From assembly GCA_037349315.1 (NCBI GenBank), contig JBAIAC010000608.1, positions 210,403 through 274,402 of the forward strand: a DNA stretch of 64,000 nucleotides, given 5' to 3'. The stretch comes from Chelydra serpentina (taxonomy: Eukaryota; Chordata; Testudines; Chelydridae). A program made the position numbers and the translations under genes. The notes under the pieces were generated by a model. It made no database searches. It was not told the origin of the DNA and was given only the letters and a program-made list of their open reading frames with translations. Positions 46,376 to 57,458 of the stretch are shown here, one piece after another; the stretch's first letter is position 1, and each line of letters opens with the position of its first letter.

Positions 46376-46680
46376 GTTACGTCTACACTGCCATTAACAC
46401 ACCCAAGTCACTGTTCTCAAACCCTGGCTCAGCTGATTCAGGCTTGTGGGGCTTGTGCTGCAGGGCTATAAAATTACAGTGTAGACGCTTGGGCTTGAGC
46501 CCAGCCTCTGAGATCCCACGAGGGGTGAGGGTCTCTGAGGCCAGGCTCCAGCCTGAGCCAAATGTCCCCACTGCAGTTTTTAGCCCCACAACCAGAGACC
46601 GAGACGTCCAAGTCAGACGATCCAGGCCAGCCGGGCCGCAGGGCTTTTATCACAGTATAGATGCACTGAGGGACGTGTTT
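46376..46680. mobile_element. Palindromic MITE-like element
   Basis: Left end acgtctacactgccattaac, right end cacagtatagatgcactga, internal tgcagggctataaaattaca and cccactgcagtttttagccc blocks in inverted relation. It resembles an abundant turtle TIR element as I remember it. Non-coding. Confidence 0.6.
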
Positions 46681-46739
46681 GCCAGGTTTTTATGCATTTA
46701 CACAGAAAAACGTTGAGTGTTTCCATTCATTTCAGGCTG

Positions 46740-46862
46740 GGGTGACCATATGTCCCGATTTTATAGGGACAGTTCCAATTTTGGGTTTTTTTTCTTATAT
46801 AGGCTCCTATTACCCCCCACCCCCTGTCCTGATTTTTCACATTTGCTGTCTGATCACCCTAG
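46740..46862. mobile_element. Short TIR transposon (about 122 bp)
   Basis: Same family as 9637-9758: gggtgaccatatgtcccgat at the left, ttgctgtctgatcaccctag at the right, and taggctcctattacccccca inside. Confidence 0.82.
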
Positions 46863-46944
46863 CTCAGGCATCCCCATTTGGTAGAACTCCTGAATGTAAT
46901 GGAAATGGATATGCAACATTTTTTGTTGAAGTATGGGATTTTTA

Positions 46945-47016
46945 AGGGGGTACTTGGATTTAAACCAAGGATCACTTGATCTGCAGTCAAACACTCTACC
47001 ACTGAGCTATACCCCC
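46945..47016 (-). tRNA. tRNA-Cys (GCA)
   Basis: A 72-bp gene on the minus strand: GGGGGTA/TACCCCC acceptor, TAGCTCAGTGGTAGAG D arm, TTGACTGCAGATCAA anticodon arm with GCA. The T arm CTTGG/CCAAG is fully paired. The B box has T for C (GGTTTAAATCC), and no T-run follows on its strand nearby, so it may be weakly transcribed. Confidence 0.83.
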
Positions 47017-47019
47017 ATG

Positions 47020-47690
47020 TCGTGTGTAGCTAATTAAACATTATATAGTTGTGTAAACAGAACAGCTTGCACACCCACCGACATAGCTTCTCCCACGGAC
47101 ATAGCTGCCACCTCTCGGGGAGGTGGATTCACTACACGGACAGGACAGCTCTCTCCCATCCGCTTAGAGCAGCTTCAGTAGTTATAAATAAGTAGGAAAT
47201 AACCTGCTGAATGGAGAGTAACCAATGTATCGAATATGGCTGTGTCAGCATTCAATAGGGGTGTCTGGCCAGGGAACAAGACTGTTTTGAATAACATGTA
47301 CCTCAGTTCGGATGCAGGGTCACTGACACCGGATTGGGACTGGTCCTAACAGGGAATTTGTTTTAACAATTGGACACATTGCCACTTCGCTATTGTTATA
47401 TTATACTCTGAGGGAAATGCCCATTAGATGTTTATTACTAATAAGTTTAGGCAACGTTCTCTCTCTTTGTTTTTGAATGTTCTCTCGTGAATTGTTATGG
47501 TAGTTTCTATGTAACTCTGCTAAGCAGGACAAATAATTTCTTTACGAAATGGTTTTTTCCTTGCCTTCATATCGTCTCCTGAAATTAGTTTATTCATTTT
47601 TACTTGTGTTTGGTGAATAGGTTTAGCCGCGCCATGCACATTGTCACTGCTGTGCTGTTCCTTCAGTAGCCAGGCCCTTAATACCAGGAG
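47020..47690. other. No gene recognised
   Basis: AT-richer DNA up to the edge of duplication arm B. No feature I can name. Confidence 0.4.
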
Positions 47691-48189
47691 CCTGGGCTGT
47701 GCTAGGAGATGTGCTCGGTCAGTGGTGGGACTGGGGGTTTGAAAAGAGATTCCTTTTTCCTCCCCTTCCTGAGACAGAAAGTCAGGGCCGGCCACTCCGG
47801 GGCAGAATCCCACATTATCCACTGGCTGAGGAGCTGGAAACCAGGCGCAGACGACTGGTCTCTGCTGAAAGACTTGGGGGGGGGGCACAATTTCAAGGTT
47901 CAGCCCCACCCCCTTACCATCAACACCCCTCCCAGGAGTGAACAATGCGGGGAGAGGAAGCAGCAAAGGCAGCCCCGCTCCACTCCCCCTCCAGCCGCTG
48001 CTGTGCAGGGAGGGAGCCTGGCAGCACCCCATGCTGTAGCCGGGATGCTAACCCAGGTGGGGCACATGGCCCCACATCCCGCCCTCTGCACGTGTTGCCT
48101 CTGAAATGAGGGAAACTCGCAAGTTCAGGGCACAGCTGCACACCCAGGAGAAAGCCCAGCACGACAGGCCCAGGGGGAAGGGCTGAGCT

Positions 48190-48258
48190 AGAGCCTGGCA
48201 TCCAGCCAGAAACCTTCAGATCTTCAATCTCATCCACTCCCCACTGAGCTACTTGGGC
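48190..48258 (-). pseudogene. tRNA-Phe (GAA) relic, arm B copy
   Basis: The minus strand has GTAGCTCAGTGGGGAG and GATTGAAGATCTGAAGG, as in arm A. The T arm is likewise degraded, so the decay preceded the duplication. Confidence 0.6.
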
Positions 48259-49037
48259 AGCGACCAGGCCCCCGAGAAGGGTTAATACACGTGCCACAGC
48301 TCATGCTGGGGAGATTGAAATCCTGATGTCACAAGACAGGAGACTAGCAGTGGCCTTGGCCCCGGAGGAGCAGGCTGGGGCTGCCTGGATCCCAGTCACT
48401 CAAGCCACCACCTGCCCCCTCCCAAGCTGTCACTGGCGCCCCCAGGTCGGGGAGACAGGAGCAGCGGTTCCCACGGGAACAAGTCCACCCCCGGCTCGCA
48501 GGCAACTCCCAAGCCTGACACAGAAAAACATCTTGCCAGAAAGGAGCCCACTGGGACTCCCCATGGCTACTTTTCCTGCCACCCAGAACCCCGCTGCTTC
48601 TCCTGGGCTGCAAGTAGCCACCCCTGGGAAGCCGAGGGGCAGGCACAGGATTCTACCCCCCAGCAGCCAACAGCACCTCCCCAGGCCTTGGCAGAACGAA
48701 CGGTGGCGCTCGACTAACCCCACTGAGCCGCTTAGCTTCTGCCCTGCCTTCCTCAGCACGACCTTCCTCTTTTGCCCCATTCCCACCTCACTTCCTCCTT
48801 TGGCAAGTGGGAAGAGCTGGGCTCTGTGAGCCAACCTCCAAGGGCAGAGGAGGCCAAGCCACAAGGCTCCAAGAGGTGACTGGCCGAGATCCTGCAGTTT
48901 TCCCCAGCTGATGCCAAGGCGCTTTCTCAGCTCATTTCACCACCCTCTGTCCTGCAGGGGTTGGGGTTATCCCAAGGACAGGCCAGTGGCAGATGGAGGA
49001 GTGCCTTGCTGGACAGCTAGGGAAAAGGAAGCCATCA

Positions 49038-49110
49038 TGTTTCTGCCTGGTTTCAAACCAGGGGCCTTTTGCATGTGAGGCAAACGTGAGAACCACTACA
49101 CCACAGAAAC
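49038..49110 (-). tRNA. tRNA-Val (CAC)
   Basis: A 73-bp gene, the counterpart of 23164-23236, but the anticodon loop reads CCTCACA, giving CAC in place of AAC. Acceptor GTTTCTG/CAGAAAC and T stem pair. The B box is GGTTTGAAACC, with T for C. A T4 run (complement of 49023-49026) follows. The D-arm has TGGTTCTCA. Confidence 0.85.
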
Positions 49111-49503
49111 TCTGTCACAGGACTCTGCCCCTTCCCTTCAAACTCCATCCGCTTGGCTGGCGCTCGCCCTGGCACACACCGCTGGGCGAACCTGGAGAAA
49201 GTGGTGGCAGCTCTTCGGTGGGTCGGCTGGTAGAGCAAAGAACTGGAGCCGGCTCCCAGGAAGTCATCCTTACCTCGCCCTTGTGACTCCAGCTTGAAGG
49301 AGAGCTTCTTTCCTTCCCCTTGCTGAGAAAGAGCAAGGGAAGAAGGAAAGCCCACATCCATAGGGTGGCAGAGGCTTCAGGAGCCCACAGCGTTTGCCCA
49401 TCTGGGGCATTGTGGCTGAGATCTCTGCTGGCCAGCGCCAGCGCTCGCAAGGTGCTAGTGTGGATGCTGGAGGCTGGGTGCTGGAGGCTGGAGGCAGAGA
49501 CCC

Positions 49504-49575
49504 AGCAGAGTGGCGCAGCGGCAGCGTGCTGGGCCCATAACCCAGAGGTCGATGGATCGAAACCATCCTCTGCTA
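49504..49575 (+). tRNA. tRNA-iMet (CAT)
   Basis: A 72-bp initiator-Met tRNA, counterpart of 22692-22763, with fewer departures from the usual sequence (variable region GTCGATGG kept). CAT anticodon, B box GGATCGAAACC. TTTTT at 49592-49596 is a clear Pol III terminator. The best initiator-Met candidate in the window. Confidence 0.93.
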
Positions 49576-50099
49576 GGCAGGTGCTTGTTTCTTTTTGCTC
49601 TGGGCCTCCAAGCGAGGGGGCGACCAGCAGAGCACCAGGAGCCGAGGCCGTGAGGCAAGAGGTGGCCGAGGTGTGGGACTGCCAGGGAGCTCCCCGGCCC
49701 CTCTGGCTGCCTGGGCTGAAGGCGAGAGCCAGGCCTGTGCGTGAGGTCTGAGTGCCGGTGGCTCCCCCACTCCTCGGGAGGGTCTGTCCCAAGGCAGCGG
49801 CCCAGCCCCCCTCCAAGGGGGGTGCGTCCCACCAGCATTTCTTGCCCCGTTTGGGGAGGTTCAGCCTCCCCGAGCCCCTTGTAGCCGCCGCCCACGCGCA
49901 GTGTCACTGGTAGATACGGGCAGAGGAGACTCGGGGGCCTGGGCTGGGAAATCCCTGGGTGAAACTGGCTGCCTGAGCCCAGCCCCTCTGCACTCAGGGG
50001 AGCGGTGAGAGGGGGAGGGGCTCAGGGAGTAAATCCTCAGAAACCTCCCCCCTGGGTTTGTAATGTCAGAGCCCAGCGAACAAGTCGCTGCGTGTGTGA

Positions 50100-51300
50100 A
50101 GGGAGGGGCTGTGAGGGGGAGGGTCCGTGGGGGTGTCAGTGTGAGGGGGAGGGGCTCTGAGGGGGAGGGGCTGTGAGGGGGAGAGCCCATGGGGGTGTCA
50201 GTGTGAGGGGGAGGGGCTGTGATGGGGAGGGTCCATGGGGGTGTCAGTGTGAGGGGGAGGGGCTGTGAGGGGGAGGTTCCATGGGGGTGTCAGTGTGAGG
50301 GGGAGGGGCTGTGAGGGGGAGGGTCCATGGGGGTCTCAGTGTGAGGGGCAGGGGCTGTGCGGGGGAGGGTCCATGGGGGTGTCAGTGTGAGGGGGAGGGG
50401 CTGTGAGGGGGAGAGTCCATGGGGGTGTCAGTGTGAGGGAGAGGGTCTGTGATGGGAAGGGTCCATGGGGGTGTCAGTGAGAGGGGCAGGGGCTGTGAGG
50501 GGGAGGGTCCATGGGGGTGGCAGTGTGAGGGGGAGGGGCTGTGAGGGGGAGGGTCCATGGGGGTGTCAGTGTGAGGGGGAGGGGCTGTGAGGGGGAGTGT
50601 CCATGGAGGTGTCAGTGTGAGGGGGAGGGGCTGTGAGGGGGAGGGTCCATGGGGGTGTCAGTGTGAGGGGGAGGGGCTGTGAGGGGGAGTGTCCATGGGG
50701 GTGTCAGTGTGAGGGGCAGGGGCTGTGAGGGGGAGGGTCCATGGGGGTGTCAGTGTGAGGGGCAGGGGCTGTGAGGGGGAGGGTCCATGGGGGTGTCAGT
50801 GTGAGGGGAGGGGCTGTGATGGGGAGGGTCCATGGGGGTGTCAGTGTGAAGGGAGGGGCTGTGTTGGGGAGGGTCCATGGGGGTCTCAGTGTGAGGGGGA
50901 GGGGCTGTGAGGGGGAGGGTCCATGGGGGTGTCAGTGTGAGGGGGAGGGGCTGTGAGGGGGAGGGTCCATGGGGGTGTCAGTGTGAAGGGAGGAGCTGTG
51001 AGGGGGAGGGTCCATGGGGGTGTCAGTGTAAGGGGGAGGGGCTGTGAGGGGGAGGGTCCATGGGGGTGTCAGTGTGAGGGGGAGGGGCTGTGAGGGGAGG
51101 GTCCATGGGGGTGTCAGTGTGAGGGGGAGGGGCTGTGAGGGGAGGGTCCATGGGGGTGCCAGTGTGAGTGGGAGGGGCTGTGAGGGGGAGGTCTATGCAG
51201 TGTCTGTGAGGGGGAGGGGCTGTGAGGGGGAGGGTCCATGGGGGTGTCAGTGTGAGTGGGAGGGTCCATGGGGGTGTCAGTGTGAGGGGGAGGGGCTGTG
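50100..51300 (+). repeat. 46-bp minisatellite, about 26 copies
   Basis: The unit is gggggaggggctgtgagggg followed by gagggtccatgggggtgtca and gtgtga. It is the long counterpart of the 21840-22170 array at the matching edge of arm B. It ends at the boundary of an LTR leader fragment (ctgggctccccagtcactgc). Confidence 0.93.
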
Positions 51301-51304
51301 AGGG

Positions 51305-52010
51305 GCTGGGCTCCCCAGTCACTGCTCTGTCGATGCCCCTGTCGGGCGATGCTCTGGAACTGCTCCCTACGAAGCCAGTCAGGACTCCGGAGGAGCCTCC
51401 TCGCTGAGCCGACTGTCTCCAGGGCAAGAAGCTTCCCCAGCTTCCACCTTCCTGGGTCTGACCCGGAGCGTTCAGCATCCCCTTCTTCACCGCAGCGAGT
51501 CCGCCCGGGTGAGGCTCCTGGGGAAGCCAGAGGGCCCTGCCCCCAACTCCACCGTCAGACGTGACTCTCAGCCGGCCAGTGAAACAGAAGGTTTATTAGA
51601 CGACAGGAACAGAGTCTAAACCAGAGCTTGTAGGTACAGAGAACAGGACCCCTCAGTCAGGTCCATCTTGGGGGGTGGGGAGGCCAGAGCCCATCTGGAC
51701 CTCCCTCCATGTGCCCAGCCAGCTCCAAACTCTCCAGCCCCACCTCTGCCTTTGTCTCCTTCCCAGGCCAGGAGATCACCTGATCCCTTTGTTCCCCAAC
51801 CCCTTCAGCCGGCACCTTTGCAGGGGAGGGGCCCAGGCCAGCAGTTGCCAGGAGACAGGGTGTCGGCCATTCTGTGTCATCACACTGGTCCTCTAGGGCT
51901 TTGCAACAATCACACCCCTTATCCCACCTAGAGACTTAAGAAAGGCATAGGGGAAACTGAGGCATAGGGGAAACTGAGGCATAGGGGAAACTGAGGCACC
52001 CACTCAGTAT
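51305..52010 (-). mobile_element. LTR plus leader fragment, copy 3 (minus)
   Basis: Reverse complement of 25918-26640: gtcactgctctgtcgatgcc, ccctacgaagccagtcagga, aggtttattagacgacagg (AATAAA on the minus strand) and gcatcacactgg-like blocks. The taggggaaactgaggca motif is triplicated at about 51948-51995. Confidence 0.72.
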
Positions 52011-52086
52011 TCAGCCTGCAGCATCTATTCACAGGGCAGCTGAGTTTGGCCAAGTAGGTTTTACTCCTGAAGGGATTCTGCCCCCA

Positions 52087-52118
52087 AAATAAAATAAAAT
52101 AAAATAAAATAAAAATCT
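52087..52118. repeat. (AAAAT)n microsatellite
   Basis: About six perfect aaaat units at the edge of a local inverted repeat. Confidence 0.95.
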
Positions 52119-52660
52119 GTGCACAATATTTTTATTTGTCAATAAATAAATGTGGAGCCAGCATAGGGTGACCAGATGTGCCGATTTTATAGGGTCAGTC
52201 CCGATTTTTGGGTCTTTTTTGTATATAGGCTCCTCTTAACTCCCACCCCCTGTCCCCCTGCCCCCGCCCCGCAGATTTATTTGTTCCCCTGCAAAAAAAT
52301 GACTTTCTTATGGGGAAGCAAAGGGAAGCCACAAACGTGGTCATGCGTCCCTCCCCAAGAGCGCGGGCATGTCATTGCAGAAAGATGAAGCCTCACCACT
52401 GGGTCTGTGTCCCGGGGGAGGGGGCTGCAGGGTGATCTCCCATCTCTGTGCATCCGGTAGCCTGTGCTCCCCACTGCCATGCTGGAGGCTTAGGGTGACC
52501 AGACAGCATGTGTGAAAAATCGGGACAGAGGGTGGGGGTTAAGAGGAGCCTATATAAAAAAAAGACCCACAAATCGGGACTGTCCATATAAAATCGGGAC
52601 ATCTGGTCACCCTATGGAGGCTCCACATTTATTTATTGACAAATAAATTGTGCATTATTT
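52110..52660. repeat. Local inverted repeat around two TIR elements
   Basis: ttgtcaataaataaatgtgg at 52137-52156 is mirrored by ccacatttatttattgacaa at about 52624-52643. Inside lie a truncated TIR element (52166-52255, plus orientation) and a complete one (52494-52614, opposite orientation), separated by about 240 bp of unique DNA. Confidence 0.85.
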
Positions 52661-52705
52661 TAAAATATTACTCACAGACACACAAACACACCCACAAGCA
52701 CACAG

Positions 52706-52777
52706 AGCAGAGTGGTGCAGCGGAAGCGTGCTGGGCCCATAACCCAGAGATTGATGGATCGAAACCATCCTCTGCTA
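52706..52777 (+). tRNA. tRNA-iMet (CAT), third copy
   Basis: A 72-bp gene with CAT anticodon, D-loop GGAAGCG as in the usual vertebrate sequence, B box GGATCGAAACC and TTTT at 52785-52788. Two C-to-T-type changes (A box GTGGTGCAG, and GAGATTGATGG) slightly depart from consensus. The acceptor is intact. Confidence 0.87.
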
Positions 52778-52784
52778 GCTTCTG

Positions 52785-53118
52785 TTTTATTACTTACAGC
52801 ACTGGAAATGTATCAGCCGCCTTCTTTTGTTCCACATAGAAAAGAGGAGCAAATTCTCTCTGTTTACACTTCCACAGCAATGAAAGGAAGGAATAAACAC
52901 CCAGCAGAGCCCGGCCCCACAGGCCCCCTGGGGCTTCCCCTGCAGTGGCCAGAGTGGCAGCGGGCCCCTTGGGCTTCCCCCTCCCCAGGGGTACAATGGG
53001 CCCTTTGGGGCTTTCCACCACCCCACACAGCAGATGGTGATGAGGGACCCCCAGTGACAGTGGGTGGCCAGGTGGGGTAATGCACACAGCATCTCTCAGA
53101 GAGCAACAGTGACACCGG
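52785..53118 (-). repeat. Inverted copy of 3745-4085
   Basis: Contains gttccacatagaaaagagga, ggaataaacacccagcagag and one 57-bp minisatellite unit (taatgcacacagcatctctc). Directly downstream of the iMet gene. Confidence 0.8.
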
Positions 53119-53169
53119 GTATATATATTATATATATATTTATACGCAACTCCCCATAAAGCCTTATGG

Positions 53170-53230
53170 GGTACACTGTCACACACCCCTCCACCCACAC
53201 AAACACACACACACCCACACACACACCCCT
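53170..53230. repeat. CA-rich microsatellite
   Basis: cacacaaacacacacacacc and cacacacacaccc runs interspersed with C. Confidence 0.85.
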
Positions 53231-53234
53231 ACAC

Positions 53235-53945
53235 CTCTCCTGGTGGTGGGAGGGGAACAGGGGAAAGGACAAAAGAAGTAAGAGGTGAAGAGAAAGGAGG
53301 GAGGGATGGAGGAAAAGGTCAAACAAAAAGGACAAACTCTAATGTCCCCAGTGATTCTGAGGGACAAAATCCCAAGTGGGGAATTAAATTCTGCCATCTG
53401 AAACGACTGTTTTCCATGCCTAGAATTCAGCTGGCACCAGATGGATCAGACTGAACAGGTTCCAAACCTCTCGGAGGCTCGTACCTTCTAACCAGGGATG
53501 TCTGTTTTCTAGGAAAGTGCGTGAAAGGAAAGGAGAAAACTCCAAAGAGGTTCCTCCTGGCGCTCACGTACGTGAACCCTAATACTCTCTCAGTCCTCCG
53601 AGAGAGACCTCGACAAGGAGACTTGCTGAAGCAAAGCCACGGGGGTCTCCGAGGTTTCCCTGGCCCTGCGCCCCTGGCCTGGCCTGGCTGATGTCAGCAT
53701 CTCTCTGTGAGGTCACCACCTCCCCACCACCTTTGACCAATAGGCCGAGGTCCTGCAAAAGGCCTTTGTGATGTCACTGCCACACCCCTCCCTTGCTGTG
53801 CTAATGTCCTGCCGCTGGCCAGACACTTGGGAGGTTTGAGCTACTCCCTGGGGATCACCCCACTCAATGAGTGTCCATTCTAGGAAGCAAGCCGGCTAGA
53901 CAGGAAAACATCAGGGGCTGCTCCCAATGCTACACTCACTTTTTC
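53235..53945. other. No gene; cluster of CRE-like and CCAAT motifs
   Basis: No coding or RNA gene recognised. Within 53689-53776 there are TGATGTCA, TGAGGTCA, GACCAATAGG and TGATGTCAC, which would suit a promoter or an old repeat. Nothing downstream identifies a gene. Confidence 0.35.
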
Positions 53946-54860
53946 AGAAATTAGTAGACTTTATGGTCAGAAGAGACCATTAGAACATCTAATCTGACCC
54001 CCTGCATCTCACAGGCCTCCTGTGTACCACAAGAGCTACTTGTTGGGCAAACACATTCCAGAAAGGCATCTAGTCTTCATTAAATGACATCAAGAGATGG
54101 AGAATCCACCACTTCCCTTGGTACCTTGTTCCTGTGGTGAATCATCCTCGCTGTTCAATAATCCTCCCTGATTTGTAATTTGTCTCTTTTTACCTTCCAG
54201 CCATTGGGTCTCGTTATGCCTTTCTCTGCTAGATTAAAGAGCCCTTTAATACCCAATATTTTCTCTCCATTAAGGCACTTCAGCACTTCAATGAGGTCAC
54301 CTTTCAATCTTCTTTTGAGAAGCTAAACAGGTGGAGCTCTTTCAATAGCTCACTCGAAGGCATTTTTCTCCAGACCGCAGAACATTTGGTGGCTCTTTGC
54401 TGCCCCAGCTCCTATTTCTCAACATCTTTTTCAAATGAGGACACCAAAACTGGATGCAGTATTCCAATATCAGCCTCTCTGATGCTGTCCCCCCCTCCCC
54501 ATCCTACTCACGGCTCTGCTCAAACGTCTCATGATGGCTTTAGCCCTGTTCACCACACTGGGAGCTCATGTTGAGCGGCTTCTCCACTATGGCCCCTCAA
54601 TCCTTTCCACAGTCACTGCTTTCCTGGATACACTTCCCCATTTTGTAGGTGTGGCCGGCATGCCTTGTTGCTAGGTATCGGAGTTTGCATTTGCCTCTGG
54701 TCAAACTTGTTTCCTTTGAATGGGCCCAGCTTGCCGAATGAGCCAGATCGCTCTGTATCACTGCCCTCTCCTCATCAGTAATTACCACTCTGCCGGTATT
54801 TTGTCACCCACCAATCTTACCACCAGTGATTGGATGTTATCTCCCAATTCATTGATAAAA
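53945..54860 (-). mobile_element. CR1 LINE 3'-end fragment (minus)
   Basis: tggtcagaagagaccattag and acatctaatctgaccccctg at the left are the antisense of the CR1 3' end. The sequence continues with the family blocks gtctcgttatgcc, cacttcagcacttcaatgag and ccaatcttaccaccagtg. Only the 3' part is present and no reverse transcriptase frame is seen. Recognised from memory of amniote CR1. Confidence 0.78.
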
Positions 54861-57010
54861 ATTATTTTAAAAAATTAGTCCTTGAGAGCTTCTTCAGACC
54901 CTTGGTCCCCAGGTCTCTCCGAGATGGCTGAGCGTGTGGTTTCCTCCCACGCCTGACTAGCCTCTGCCCTGAGAACGATGCGTCCAGCTCGCTGTGTGCA
55001 CAGGTAGGGACATCCTGCTAACCCCGCAGTGTAGACAGGATGATGTTAACACGGCTCTCGGGACAGCCCTTCCCTCCTGCAGGCTGGACGCGTGGGGCGG
55101 GGATGGAGAAAGAGGAAATCTTTAACCAGCAACCCGGACCCATTGCTTACCTGGGGCTGCAGCAGAACCACGGTGACCTGAGAGCTATCCATGGGAATAG
55201 CAGAGCCCTCCTTTTAAAACTGATGGGGCCATGCCCCCCCCCCATTGCTGTGCCCCCCTAGAAGTGCCCCGCCTGCTGGCTAGTCAGGGCAATGTGCTTC
55301 CCATAGAAAAGCAGGAACAGGGCTAGATGGAAGCCAGTCAACATTTTTTGTTTCTCTGATGAAAACTGGCCCAGTCCCTGCCCCAAACCAAACTTGTCAC
55401 AAATAATTGTCACCAACTGAATTTTCTGTTTGTGGCTAAGATATTGATTTTTTTTTAATATTGAAATTGGATTCAGGATTGTTGGCAAGCACTTTTGGCA
55501 AACAAAGTTGTTAAATGACCATGTAAATGGCAACACAGTCCTGCTTCCGTGCTGGGCTCACCCCCCGGCTTGCGGGTCCAACAGCTGCAGGAGAGGAGGA
55601 GATCGGTGAAAGCTGCAGGACCCCCAGATCCATCTCTTGGGGTGCAGAGCGGCAACAGCAGCAGCAAACCCTCAGGTCCGATCACAGGCCACTGGGCACC
55701 ACCGCCAGCCCCACGGACCATGGGGAAGTTAGCCCAGCATCTGATCTCAGGGACAGGCACCCACGGACCCACAGCAGCTCATCCTGCCCTGCGCAGCTCC
55801 CCCCGGATGAGGTGGATCGCTGCCAGCCCGGGGGAGAGACGCTCCCCAGCGAGGGTGACCAGATGTCCTGATTTTATAGGGCCACTTCCATGGCTAAGGA
55901 CAGCCCTGCCCCCACCTCTGTGAGATCTACAGCTCCTTCCTGCAGCTAGGGATGGACCAACACGCCCTGAGCAGCTCCAGCTGGTTTAATCTGCCGCTGC
56001 TCCCAGCTCTGCCCCACAGGTCACCCCAGCACCTGCTCCCTGCTCCGGCTCCTCTCATAGAGCCCAGGGCCAGGCTCCAGCCGCTGTCCAAACCGTCTCC
56101 ACCAGGCAGATCGTCCCTTCTCCACCCACCATGACTTCTCCTGACAGCTGCATCCCACCAGCTCACCCAGACAGGGAGGCTTTTCCGTAGAGGAGACAGA
56201 GCTCCCACTGGAGCTGTGGAACTCACCACCACATGACAGGGGAGATCACAGGCCGGAACGACATGCAAAGCTCAGCTCTTCCACAGAGCCATCCTCAGCC
56301 GGCGATTCCCCCTCACCGAGAGCCCCAGCAAAACCCTTTGAGCCACCAGCCCGCTTCTCCCACGGCTGGGAGGGACGGCCGGCAGGGTAGCACCGAATGC
56401 CCCAGACAGCCAAGCAGGTGAGCAAGCACCAGGCGTTAAAGCCAGGCCTGCGGCAGCAGCCACGTCCCGCCCACTGCCAGTGCGCCTTACAGAAACATCG
56501 GCATCCCCTGTCAGCGAGGCAACGGGGCAGGTCGCTGACAGAGCTGAGCCCCACCTTTCTGCAGCCATCTTTAGAGAAGAACCCCACCCCAGAGTCACCC
56601 CTCCCTCCGTCAGCACCCCCACGGCTGTGGCTCTGAGTGGCAGTAGGGTGATTGGGGGGTGAATCCAGGGGTGGAAGGGGGGTCAGGTCAGCCTGTGAGG
56701 AGTAACCAGGTGGGGCAGACCCAGCGGGAGGCTGTGGGCTGCTGGTCGGTCGTTGGGATCAGAGCTCTAGATCAAAGCTGCACAGCGACCTGACACCCAG
56801 GGTTACAAGGCCGACATATCGACCCCCTTACCGGCCTCGTGAACCCCAAACCCTAGTTACTCTGGGCACTTAGGAGTCTCTGTCCCTTAATCACTTCTGG
56901 GAGCTCCCCAGCAGGCTGCGGGCGTCAGCCGCCTCCTGCCTCACAGGTGAGACTCTTGGCGCTGTGCAAGCCGCCCCCTCGCTTGCAGGCCCAGGGTAGG
57001 AAGCGGGAGG
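54860..57010. other. No gene recognised; one TIR-element end
   Basis: GC-moderate DNA without a recognisable exon. Only the left terminus of the 122-bp TIR element (gggtgaccagatgtcctgat, 55852-55882) stands out. Overlapping open frames at 55.5-56.6 kb have no recognisable domains. Confidence 0.4.
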
Positions 57011-57020
57011 CCCGGTGCTC

Positions 57021-57090
57021 GCAGAAGAGGGTTTGATTAATCCACCTCTGTGTTATGGGCGCAGCACAGTTCCCCTGTGTCCCTCTGCTG
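57021..57090 (-). pseudogene. tRNA-iMet relic
   Basis: On the minus strand, CCAGCAGAGGGACACAGGGG and GCGCCCATAACACAGAGG recall the initiator-Met gene. The D arm is disrupted and the T arm (ATTAATCAAACC) has lost its B box. Confidence 0.6.
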
Positions 57091-57261
57091 GCTTTTCGTA
57101 AGCAGCACCCAGCGGCCCTGGCTCCAGGCTGGTGCCTTGTGAGCTCTGGCCCTGGCAGGGAGCGGTGCAGGGGGCTGGGCAGGGGCCCTGGCAAACCAGC
57201 TGCTGGGAGGCATCTTTGAGGCAGCAAAACAGTCACTTCAGAAGCAACATCAGGTTATTAC

Positions 57262-57335
57262 CGTCCCTGGGTGGGCTTGAACCACCAGCCTTTCGGTTAA
57301 CAGCCGAACGCGCTGACCCATTGCGCCACAGAGAC
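57262..57335 (-). tRNA. tRNA-Asn (GTT)
   Basis: A 74-bp gene: GTCTCTG/CAGGGAC acceptor, GTGGCGCAATGGGTCAGCGC D arm, TTCGGCTGTTAACCGAA anticodon arm with GTT, and GGTTCAAGCCC as the B box. All arms pair well. A T4 run (complement of 57226-57229) lies about 33 bases downstream. Confidence 0.92.
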
Positions 57336-57458
57336 ACACAGAAACAAAACTGCTGTTACCAAGGCTGCTCCGAGCAGCCGGCGCATCTCCCTGCCAGCGC
57401 TAGAGCTCACAGGGCGCTAGGCCGGACGCTGGAGGCTGGCTGTGGGGGTTAAAGACCC

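Larger units (their letters stand above)
47690..50100 (-). repeat. Inverted segmental duplication, arm B
   Basis: Reverse-complement partner of 22170-24600. A third, partial copy in this orientation starts at about 63460 and runs off the window. Confidence 0.92.

Noticed and set aside
50725..51407. Small Gly/Val/Arg-rich frames
   Set aside because: They lie in the 46-bp minisatellite and have no independent support.
54903..54955. Possible tRNA-Ser/Leu-like stretch (gagatggctgagcgtgtggttt)
   Set aside because: Only an A-box-like phrase matches. No anticodon arm, T arm or closing acceptor stem was found.
55527..56636. Several frames of 60-120 codons
   Set aside because: None has a recognisable motif, and frames overlap on both strands.
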